From NCBI GenBank assembly GCA_045642225.1, contig JAZUIN010000127.1, positions 7,631 through 71,630 on the forward strand: a stretch of 64,000 nucleotides of DNA, in the 5' to 3' direction. The notes beneath the pieces were generated by a model. The model did no database searches, was not told the origin of the DNA, and saw only the letters and a program-made list of their open reading frames with translations. Shown piece after piece: positions 24,719 through 31,908 of the stretch (position 1 is its first letter; each line of letters starts with the position of its first letter). The translations under genes were made by a program, and so were the position numbers. The DNA comes from RUG191 sp045642225 (lineage in GTDB: Bacteria > Bacillota > Clostridia > Lachnospirales > Lachnospiraceae).

Positions 24719-25651
24719 TTAATCCACAAATAATTCTGTTGTTAAATATCTTTCTCCACCATCTGGGAAAATCACAACAATATTTTTATCTTTATTCTCT
24801 TCTATTGCCGCTATTTGCTTTGCTGCAAAAAGTGCAGCACCAGAAGATATACCAATTAACAACCCTTCTGTTATTGCAATTTCCCGTGCCATTTCATAAG
24901 CATTTTCTTCAGAAATACAAACTATATCATCAAGCATATCTATGTTCAAAGTGTTAGGCACAAAGCCTGCACCTATACCTTGAATATTATGTTCTCCCGG
25001 CTCTTTTCCTGAAATCACAGCAGAAGAAATTGGTTCAACACCAATCACCTTCACATCAGGATTTTTGGACTTTAAATACTCACCTATCCCCGTGATCGAG
25101 CCACCTGTACCTATACCAGCAACAAGAACATCAACATTTCCCTCAGTAGCTTCCCAAATCTCTGGTCCAGTTGTCTTCCTATGGCATCCAGGGTTAGACG
25201 GATTCGTAAACTGACTTGGAATATATGAATTCGTATAATCTTGCGTTAACTCTATAGCTTTTTGTATTGCGCCCTTCATTCCAAGCTTAGCATCAGTAAG
25301 TACCACCTCAGCCCCATACGCTTTAATTAGCTTTATTCTTTCTTTACTCATATTCTCAGGCATAACAATTATCAAGCGATACCCTTTTGCTGCACAAACG
25401 GCTGCTAGACCTATACCTGTATTTCCTGAAGTCGGCTCAATTATTACTGTATCTTGCTTAATAAGTCCAAACTCCTCAGCTTCTTCTAGCATTACATTTG
25501 AAACTCTATCTTTAACGGAGCCAGATGGATTATACCATTCAAGCTTTGCTAAAATATCTGCTTTTAAATTTTCGTTTTTCTTAAATCGATTTAATCGAAT
25601 TATAGGTGTATTTCCAACTAAATCTTCTATCCCATTTAAAATTTTAGCCAC
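24719..25651 (-). CDS. cysK: O-acetylserine sulfhydrylase (cysteine synthase)
   Basis: I place the start at GTG 25651 (MAKILNGIEDLVGNTP), five bases after GGAGAG; the upstream ATG at 25669 lies almost at the predicted transcript end. About 310 residues. PLP Lys in NPSGSVKDR, phosphate loop EPTSGNTGIGLAAV, GIGTGGSITGIGEYL and SSGAALFAA. It makes cysteine from O-acetylserine and sulfide. The O-acetylserine maker CysE is encoded at 30.6 kb. It is the first gene of the operon that supplies cysteine to the two ligases. Confidence 0.95.
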   Translation of the reverse strand: MAKILNGIEDLVGNTPIIRLNRFKKNENLKADILAKLEWYNPSGSVKDRVSNVMLEEAEEFGLIKQDTVIIEPTSGNTGIGLAAVCAAKGYRLIIVMPENMSKERIKLIKAYGAEVVLTDAKLGMKGAIQKAIELTQDYTNSYIPSQFTNPSNPGCHRKTTGPEIWEATEGNVDVLVAGIGTGGSITGIGEYLKSKNPDVKVIGVEPISSAVISGKEPGEHNIQGIGAGFVPNTLNIDMLDDIVCISEENAYEMAREIAITEGLLIGISSGAALFAAKQIAAIEENKDKNIVVIFPDGGERYLTTELFVD

Positions 25652-25678
25652 TATTTCTCTCCATATCATTTTTCATTT

Positions 25679-25707
25679 ATTTTATACCTACTATTTTAGT
25701 AGGTCAA
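25679..25707 (-). promoter_or_regulatory. Sigma-A promoter of the cysK thiol operon
   Basis: Minus strand TTGACC (25707-25702), 17-base spacer, TAAAAT (25684-25679). Transcription would begin near 25672. Confidence 0.75.
25686..25704. promoter_or_regulatory. Palindromic operator filling the cysK promoter spacer
   Basis: ACCTACTA-TTT-TAGTAGGT, perfect 8-bp arms. It occupies nearly all of the space between -35 and -10, where a repressor would exclude RNA polymerase. The form resembles sites of Rrf2-family regulators (CymR/IscR) that control cysteine or Fe-S genes in Firmicutes; the regulator is not encoded in the window. Confidence 0.65.
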
Positions 25708-25824
25708 GATGTAAAATGTCAATTTATTTTTATATTTTTCCAAACACAATTTAAATATTAAAAATTTTTAACGATAAAAATCTAATTATTCTCAAACACG
25801 AGATTTATATAACTTCAAATAAAA

Positions 25825-25856
25825 CAAAAAAAGGAAAGCTATTCGCTTTCCTTTTT
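25825..25856 (-). terminator. Terminator of the EAL-domain gene
   Basis: GGAAAGC-TATTC-GCTTTCC with A-rich and T-rich flanks. The remaining gap up to 25976 is AT-rich without a feature. Confidence 0.85.
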
Positions 25857-25976
25857 ACACATCAAAACATTAAATATCTTATACCATATAAACTATAATC
25901 CGTTAAATCCAAAACTATAATCTATCATAATATAACTATAATTCACAAAAATGTATATTATCAAAAATCATATATA

Positions 25977-27272
25977 CTATGCTGTCGCTTGCTTAAATAC
26001 ATATTTCTTCTCAAAATCAATTACATCTAATGGTTTATCATATAAGAAACCTTGTATTACATCGCAACCACATTCAACCACATTTTCTCTTTGTTCATGA
26101 GTCTCAACACCCTCGCAAAGAACTTCAAAATCAATATTTTTGAACGTCTGTACAAGATTCTTCATTATCATTCTACCTTGAACATTATCAATAGAATACA
26201 ATACAAATCCACGATCAAACTTAATAACATTCGCTGGAATCTGACCAAGTACATATAAAGAATTATATCCAGATCCAAAATCGTCAATTGCAATTCTATA
26301 TCCTTTATCTCTCAAGTTATTAAGCTTATTAACAACAACAGATAAATTCTCCACAACAACCGTCTCTGTCAATTCAAATTCAATATATTGCTTTGGAACC
26401 TTAGACTCTTCTATTAATGCATCTAATTCCTCAATAAATCCTTCTTCCAAAAGATCCATTCTAGATAAATTAACAGATATAGGAAATAACTCCTTACCTT
26501 CTTCTAACCAACGCTTTTGCATTTCAACAACTTGTCTTAAAACTTCAAAATCAAGCTGATATATAATATTCGCGTTCTCTAACACAGGTATAAATAAGGC
26601 TGGTGAAACCAATTCACCTTTATCATTTCTGAACCTAGCCAAAGCTTCAGCTCCAATTATCTTATCCTGCTCAACAGAAAACTTAGGCTGTAGCATTACA
26701 ATAATTCCGTCATTCTCAATCGAATTCTTGAAATTAGGAATAACGCTTGCTACTTCAATAGATTTAATACGTAATTCATCAGTAAAATATGCAAGTGTAG
26801 TATCATAACTATTCAAAATGCTGCGTCTTGCGTATCTAGCATTATCTTTTGCAACAAGAAAATCTTCATTCTCTTTAAGAATGTACATTCCCATTTGCAC
26901 ATTTACCTTAGAACGAGGATATGACATATTAATGTCATCAATAAATACCTTAGCGTATTCCTCATAATAATCCATTAATTCTTCTTGAGTACTATCAGCG
27001 CCCTCGCAAAGAATTACAATATGATCTATATAACTTTTTGCTCCCAAAACACATTTAGCATTATCTAAGCAAAAATACTCAATCATTCGAAGTATTAACC
27101 AATCGCCCTTCTTAACGCCATATATTTCATTAAAATATTTAAAATTTCGTAAATTAATACTAATAAGAACAGCTTTGTCTAACGACTTAGCCAATTCGCT
27201 TCCACGCTTCATAAACTCATCAAGTCTTGGAAACTTACTTTGACTCATTAGCATTTTATTTTCAATCCCCAT
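25977..27272 (-). CDS. c-di-GMP phosphodiesterase with degenerate GGDEF
   Basis: 431 residues, cytosolic, no sensor or membrane segment. Residues about 30-170 are a GGDEF fold in which the signature is replaced by KSYIDHIVIL, so cyclase activity is unlikely. Residues about 185-420 are an EAL domain with the catalytic set intact: AEALARF, ISVNLSR, EFELTETV, IDDFGSGYNS, VIKFDRGF, CEGVET and QGFLYDKP. It should hydrolyse c-di-GMP to pGpG. GAGGGG precedes the ATG. A monocistronic unit ended by the terminator at 25825-25856. Confidence 0.9.
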   Translation of the reverse strand: MGIENKMLMSQSKFPRLDEFMKRGSELAKSLDKAVLISINLRNFKYFNEIYGVKKGDWLILRMIEYFCLDNAKCVLGAKSYIDHIVILCEGADSTQEELMDYYEEYAKVFIDDINMSYPRSKVNVQMGMYILKENEDFLVAKDNARYARRSILNSYDTTLAYFTDELRIKSIEVASVIPNFKNSIENDGIIVMLQPKFSVEQDKIIGAEALARFRNDKGELVSPALFIPVLENANIIYQLDFEVLRQVVEMQKRWLEEGKELFPISVNLSRMDLLEEGFIEELDALIEESKVPKQYIEFELTETVVVENLSVVVNKLNNLRDKGYRIAIDDFGSGYNSLYVLGQIPANVIKFDRGFVLYSIDNVQGRMIMKNLVQTFKNIDFEVLCEGVETHEQRENVVECGCDVIQGFLYDKPLDVIDFEKKYVFKQATA

Positions 27273-27428
27273 TGTCCCCTCACACTAATGAAATATTAAA
27301 ATATAAATCTCACCTACATAACAAGTATTATAAATTAAAATGTTATTTTTTACAATATATGTGCACTTTTTGTACTATATACCCCAATTACACAGTCACA
27401 TTTTTGTGTAATATGTACAAACACCTTG

Positions 27429-28022
27429 TTAAAGATTTATGTTTCTCGCCTTATTTTTTATTCGTTGAATTGTATTATCTATCATCTTAGGCGTTTTATC
27501 GAGAATGTCAGCGATTTCAGTATACTCAAAGCCTTTTATCATAAGCTTATAAACTTCAAGTTCGTTTTTTGACAATTCTTTTTTGACCAAATCTAATGCA
27601 TCTTGATTAGAAATCTTACTAATTACGATAGCTTCAGGATTATTAGTTAGTTCATTTTTATTGCCCGATGTCTCATATTCTAAGTCATCTCTTTCTTCAT
27701 CTAGAGAGATTTGACTGTTAAAAAACTGATTCTTCTTAGATTGTGACTTCTCAATCAAATGATTAACATTATTATCTATACATTTCCCAACATAAGTAAA
27801 AAACGAAGTCTCTTTGGTCGCGTCAAAAGAAGTCACAGCATTAATAATTCCAACATACCCTTCTTGTACAAAATCATCTTCGCTAAAGCCTGTCGCAAAA
27901 CGATTCTTTATACTTTTGTATACTAACGGCGTGTATTTTCTAACCAAAAATTCTAAAGCTTCACTATTTCCAGAATGATAATGTTCGACAATTTCTTCAT
28001 CAGTCATTGCAGTATAATCCAT
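27429..28022 (-). CDS. sigH: Sigma-70 family factor, SigH-like
   Basis: 197 residues. Region 2 is clear (residues about 20-90: ALEFLVRKYTPLVYKSIKNR, DDFVQEGYVGIINAVTSFD, ETSFFTYVGKCIDNNV), and region 4 ends the protein (ELEVYKLMIKGFEYTEIADI, DKTPKMIDNTIQRIKNKAR). In Bacillus, sigH follows rlmB and drives early stationary and sporulation genes; the same neighbourhood cysS-mrnC-rlmB-sigH is kept here. No sporulation genes are visible in the window, so the regulon cannot be judged. It overlaps rlmB by one base. Confidence 0.85.
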   Translation of the reverse strand: MDYTAMTDEEIVEHYHSGNSEALEFLVRKYTPLVYKSIKNRFATGFSEDDFVQEGYVGIINAVTSFDATKETSFFTYVGKCIDNNVNHLIEKSQSKKNQFFNSQISLDEERDDLEYETSGNKNELTNNPEAIVISKISNQDALDLVKKELSKNELEVYKLMIKGFEYTEIADILDKTPKMIDNTIQRIKNKARNINL

Positions 28023-28765
28023 TACTTACCCAGCCTTTGTCTAACAATTTCATAGCTTAGCACACCACATGCAACTGAAGCATTAAGTGAATCAATATCT
28101 CCAAACATAGGAATTTGGGCTACAAAATCACATTTCTTCTTAACATTTGCACTAACACCTGAGCCTTCATTACCAATCACTAAACCAATTGGTCCCTTAA
28201 GATCAATGTCATACATCATTTCTCCATCCATGTCCGCACACACAAACCAAAGACCTTCCTTCTTAAGCTCTTCAATCGTCTGGGAAATGTTTGTAACCTT
28301 CGCCACAGGAGTATAATTAACTGCACCAGCACTTGTTTTAACTGCTGATGTTGTAAGGCCTACGGCTCTTCTTTTAGGAATAATCACACCATGCGCACCT
28401 GCTTGATTTGCAGTTCTAATAATTGCCCCAAGGTTATGTGGATCTTCAATCTGATCTAGAATTATAACAAAAGGAGGCTCACCCTTATCTCTGGCATTAT
28501 TCAAAATGTCTTCTACACTTGAATACTCATAAGCTGCAGTATACGCAACAACACCTTGATGATTTCCTTCTTCGCACATTCTGTCAAGAGAAGTTTTATC
28601 AACAAAGTCTACCATAACCTTGCGTTTTTTCGCCTCACGCAAAATGGTATTGATTGGGCCATCCTTACTCTTCTCAATTACAAACAATTTATCAATTGAT
28701 TTGTCAGCTCGAAGCGCTTCTAGTACAGAATTTCTTCCAACGATTACCGTTTCCTTATCTCTCAT
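28022..28765 (-). CDS. rlmB: 23S rRNA 2'-O-ribose methyltransferase RlmB-like (SpoU)
   Basis: 247 residues. N-terminal L30e-like substrate domain (IVGRNSVLEALRADKSIDKL), linker, and a SPOUT knot: DQIEDPHNLGAIIRTAN, GLTTSAVKTSAGAVNYTPVA, GLVIGNEGSGV and DSLNASVACGVLSYE. It methylates ribose in 23S rRNA with S-adenosylmethionine. It overlaps mrnC by 4 bp and sigH by 1 bp, so translation is coupled. Confidence 0.92.
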   Translation of the reverse strand: MRDKETVIVGRNSVLEALRADKSIDKLFVIEKSKDGPINTILREAKKRKVMVDFVDKTSLDRMCEEGNHQGVVAYTAAYEYSSVEDILNNARDKGEPPFVIILDQIEDPHNLGAIIRTANQAGAHGVIIPKRRAVGLTTSAVKTSAGAVNYTPVAKVTNISQTIEELKKEGLWFVCADMDGEMMYDIDLKGPIGLVIGNEGSGVSANVKKKCDFVAQIPMFGDIDSLNASVACGVLSYEIVRQRLGK

Positions 28766-29178
28766 ACAACTTCTATTCCTATTCTCATTAATTCGTATAT
28801 TCGCTCCATATTATCTTGCAAATACAAATATCCTATTACCGCTTCTAATGCCGTAGCCGCCATATAATCGTGTACTGAGGCGTTTTTAGCCTTAGTATGC
28901 GGTTTAGAATTCCTGCCGCGTTTGGCAATAGCTAATTCTTCTTCTGTTAAATGTTCTTCTATGGCCTTATACATAGCTGCTTGCGATGAAGCTTTTACAT
29001 ATTTTGTAGACTTTTGTTGTAGCTTATTAGGACTAACATTTCCCTGGTTAACAACAATAGTTCTAATTATAAGGTCAAATACATCATCGCCGATAAATGC
29101 TAATGTCAAAGGCGAATATGTCTTAACATCTTGTTTTTTACCGTTAAACTCTTCAAGTATTTTGGAATTTAAGCCCAT
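28762..29178 (-). CDS. mrnC: Mini-ribonuclease III
   Basis: 138 residues from ATG 29178; a GTG at 29184 is an alternative. A lone RNase III catalytic domain without the dsRNA-binding domain: LTLAFIGDDVFDLIIRTIVV (Asp ligands), GRNSKPHTKAKNASVHDYMA and ATALEAVIGYLYL. In Bacillus it trims 23S rRNA precursor ends. The start overlaps the cysS stop by 10 bp. The IGDxV motif has Asp-Asp where many homologues have Asp-Ala, still compatible with activity. Confidence 0.9.
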   Translation of the reverse strand: MGLNSKILEEFNGKKQDVKTYSPLTLAFIGDDVFDLIIRTIVVNQGNVSPNKLQQKSTKYVKASSQAAMYKAIEEHLTEEELAIAKRGRNSKPHTKAKNASVHDYMAATALEAVIGYLYLQDNMERIYELMRIGIEVV

Positions 29179-30569
29179 TTCCACTTAACACCTTCTCTTG
29201 TATCTTCTAGAACAATACCCTTACTCAAAAGTTCATCTCTAATCTGATCTGCTCTTGCAAAATTCTTACCTTTACGTGCAGCTTGTCTTTCTTCGATTAG
29301 ACGTTCAATCTCTTCATCCAGAAGCTTCTCTTCCTTCTCAAGTATAATTCCTAGTACGTCACATAGCTTAACAAGCTTATGCAAATACATTTCAAGCATC
29401 TTCTTAGGCGACTCTCCATTAGCAGTTTGATTTATATATTTAACCAACTCAAACACAACTGAAATAGCATCTGCTGTATTAAAGTCATCTTCCATTGCTT
29501 CCTCAAATTTCTTGATATACTCGAAAACATCTTCTTTTTCTACATCAAAAATTCTATCTTCGCCACTTGTATTATCAATTAAATGCTTAAGGTTAGAGTA
29601 ACAATTCTTTATTCTTTCTAATCCACTTTCAGCAGATTTCATCAACTCCTCGCTAAAGTTAAGAGGACTTCTATAATGTGCACTAAGCATAAAGAAACGA
29701 AGCACTTGCAAATCGTATTTCTCACTAATCTCACGAACAGTAAAGAAATTACCTAGTGACTTACTCATCTTGCGATTATCAATATTTAGGAAGCCATTAT
29801 GCATCCAATAGTTTGCAAATGTTGTACCATTTGCAGCCTCAGATTGAGCAATTTCATTTTCATGATGAGGGAAAATCAAGTCTTCTCCTCCAGCATGAAT
29901 ATCAATAGACTCACCCAAATATTTCTTAGACATAACAGAACATTCAATATGCCAGCCAGGTCTACCCTCACACCATGGAGACTCCCAATAAGGTTCTCCA
30001 TCTTTCTTAGGCTTCCAAAGTACGAAATCCAAAGGATCTTCCTTCAAATCGCCTGTAACATTTATATTTCTATGTCCAGCTTCTAAGTCATCAATATTCT
30101 TATGACTTAGCTTTCCATATTCTTCAAACTTACGAGTTCTATAATATACTGTTCCGTCCTCAGCAGCATATGCATATCCCTTTTCAATCAAGGTTGCAAT
30201 CATATCAATCATGCCTTGAATTTCTTCTGTTGCTTTAGGATGAGTTGTTGCTGGAAGAATATTAAGTCCCTCCATATCCTTCTTACACTCTTCAATGAAG
30301 CGCTCAGAAATGACGCTAGCATCTACATTTTCTTCTATAGCCTTCTTAATAATCTTGTCGTCTACATCTGTAAAATTCGATACAAAATTAACATCTAAGC
30401 CCTTATATTCCATATAACGTCTAACTGTATCAAAAACAATCATTGGTCTCGCATTTCCAATGTGAATAAAATTGTAAACCGTTGGTCCACAAACATACAT
30501 TGAAACGCGACCTTCATTAATTGGTACAAATTTTTCTTTCTTTTTTGTTAATGTATTATAAACTCTCAT
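29169..30569 (-). CDS. cysS: Cysteinyl-tRNA synthetase
   Basis: 466 residues. Class I signatures: CGPTVYNFIHIGNARPMIVF (zinc Cys plus HIGN), WHIECSVMSKKYLG, GGEDLIFPHHENEIAQSEAA and KMSKSLGNFFTV. It charges tRNA-Cys in the cytosol. It overlaps cysE by 14 bp at its start and mrnC at its end, the standard Firmicute cysE-cysS-mrnC arrangement. No T-box leader is present. Confidence 0.97.
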   Translation of the reverse strand: MRVYNTLTKKKEKFVPINEGRVSMYVCGPTVYNFIHIGNARPMIVFDTVRRYMEYKGLDVNFVSNFTDVDDKIIKKAIEENVDASVISERFIEECKKDMEGLNILPATTHPKATEEIQGMIDMIATLIEKGYAYAAEDGTVYYRTRKFEEYGKLSHKNIDDLEAGHRNINVTGDLKEDPLDFVLWKPKKDGEPYWESPWCEGRPGWHIECSVMSKKYLGESIDIHAGGEDLIFPHHENEIAQSEAANGTTFANYWMHNGFLNIDNRKMSKSLGNFFTVREISEKYDLQVLRFFMLSAHYRSPLNFSEELMKSAESGLERIKNCYSNLKHLIDNTSGEDRIFDVEKEDVFEYIKKFEEAMEDDFNTADAISVVFELVKYINQTANGESPKKMLEMYLHKLVKLCDVLGIILEKEEKLLDEEIERLIEERQAARKGKNFARADQIRDELLSKGIVLEDTREGVKWKWA

Positions 30570-31275
30570 TCTTTTTACCTTTCTCAGATAATCTAAATTC
30601 TTTCTCTAAATCTAATAGTCGATTTACCAGCTCTGAATTCTCACGCTTCAAGATATTGATATCGTCCATAATAGGGTCTGGCAAATGTACTTGGTCCATA
30701 GTATCTCTTGGCACACGTAGGTTGTCCTGCTTAACAACACGTCCTGGGACACCAACAACAGTACAATTCGGTGGAACCTCATTAATAACTACAGAACCCG
30801 CACCTATCTTAGAATTATCGCCTACTGTGAATGACCCTAGCACTTTAGCACCTGCTGAAATCATTACATTATTACCAATTGTAGGATGACGCTTTCCTGT
30901 TTCTTTACCTGTACCACCAAGCGTAACGCCTTGATAAAGAGTAACATTATCACCAATTATTGATGTCTCTCCAATAACTACTCCCGTACCATGATCGATA
31001 AAAAATCCCTTTCCAATTACTGCTCCAGGGTGAATCTCTATTCCAGTTTTTCTTGCCGCTCTTTGTGAAATCCATCGAGCTCTAAAATAGTGTCCTTTAA
31101 GATAATGCTTATGTGCCTTACGATATTTAAGTATAACCTTAAAGCTTGGATACAAAAGCACTTCCCACTTTGATTTAATTGCAGGATCTCTTTCTTTAAT
31201 TACTTCAAATTCTTCTTTAAATGTGGCAAAAAAACCTTTATTCTTTAGATTATCCTCTGCCTTATTTTTACTCAT
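30556..31275 (-). CDS. cysE: Serine O-acetyltransferase
   Basis: 239 residues. N-terminal helical part (FEVIKERDPAIKSKWEVLL) then a left-handed beta helix of hexapeptide repeats: HPGAVIGKGFFIDHGTGVVI, GETSIIGDNVTLYQGVTLGG, KRHPTIGNNVMISAGAKVLG and GAGSVVINEVPPNCTVVG. Catalytic His and Asp residues are in place. It makes O-acetylserine, the substrate of CysK at 24.7 kb. A C-terminal polar tail extends past the usual end. Confidence 0.95.
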   Translation of the reverse strand: MSKNKAEDNLKNKGFFATFKEEFEVIKERDPAIKSKWEVLLYPSFKVILKYRKAHKHYLKGHYFRARWISQRAARKTGIEIHPGAVIGKGFFIDHGTGVVIGETSIIGDNVTLYQGVTLGGTGKETGKRHPTIGNNVMISAGAKVLGSFTVGDNSKIGAGSVVINEVPPNCTVVGVPGRVVKQDNLRVPRDTMDQVHLPDPIMDDINILKRENSELVNRLLDLEKEFRLSEKGKKNESL

Positions 31276-31381
31276 TATTATTTCCTTATCTATTTTTTAA
31301 TGTTATCCATACATTACTTTAGTTAGTCACACAAAACTTTTGTAAGCTTTATATTATGACCTTAATATATGGTTTAATCTA

Positions 31382-31855
31382 TTACATTTCCTCTAACAAA
31401 CACACACAACTGCTTGAAATACCTTCTTCTCTTCCAGTAAATCCAAGTCGTTCTTCTGTAGTTGCTTTAATATTTACCTGAGAACAATCACACTCTAATG
31501 CTAATGCAACATTTTCTTCCATCTGACTAATATATGGTCTAAGCTTAGGTTGCTGTGCAACAATAGTCGCATCCAAGTTACCAAGCTTATATCCATTTTC
31601 ATCAAGTAACTTCTTGACATGCTTAAGCAATTCCATTGAAGAAATTCCTTTGTATTTCATATCAGTATCTGGAAAATGTAAACCTATATCACCAAGTCCA
31701 GCAGCGCCGAGAAGTGCATCCATTATTGCATGAAGTAAAACGTCTGCATCCGAATGTCCAAGCAAACCAAGCGAATGTTCTATCTTAACACCGCCAAGAA
31801 TCAAATCTCTATCTTCAACTAATTTGTGTACATCATAACCGCTTCCAATTCTCAT
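31382..31855 (-). CDS. ispF: 2-C-methyl-D-erythritol 2,4-cyclodiphosphate synthase
   Basis: 157 residues, full length. RIGSGYDVHKLVEDRDLILG (Asp/His zinc ligands), LLGHSDADVLLHAIMDALLG, LGDIGLHFPDTDMKYKGI and ATTEERLGFTGREEGI. It works in the MEP isoprenoid pathway. In Bacillus ispF lies just ahead of gltX-cysE-cysS; here gltX and ispD are absent from the group. Confidence 0.96.
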   Translation of the reverse strand: MRIGSGYDVHKLVEDRDLILGGVKIEHSLGLLGHSDADVLLHAIMDALLGAAGLGDIGLHFPDTDMKYKGISSMELLKHVKKLLDENGYKLGNLDATIVAQQPKLRPYISQMEENVALALECDCSQVNIKATTEERLGFTGREEGISSSCVCLLEEM

Positions 31856-31908
31856 ATCATTCTCTCTTTCACTGCTATGCTCATATTTTAATCAGATGAT
31901 TAAATCCC

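Noticed and set aside
28762..28765. Overlaps among cysE-cysS-mrnC-rlmB-sigH as sign of mis-called starts
   Set aside because: Short overlaps with plausible ribosome binding sites are normal for this conserved string and indicate translational coupling.
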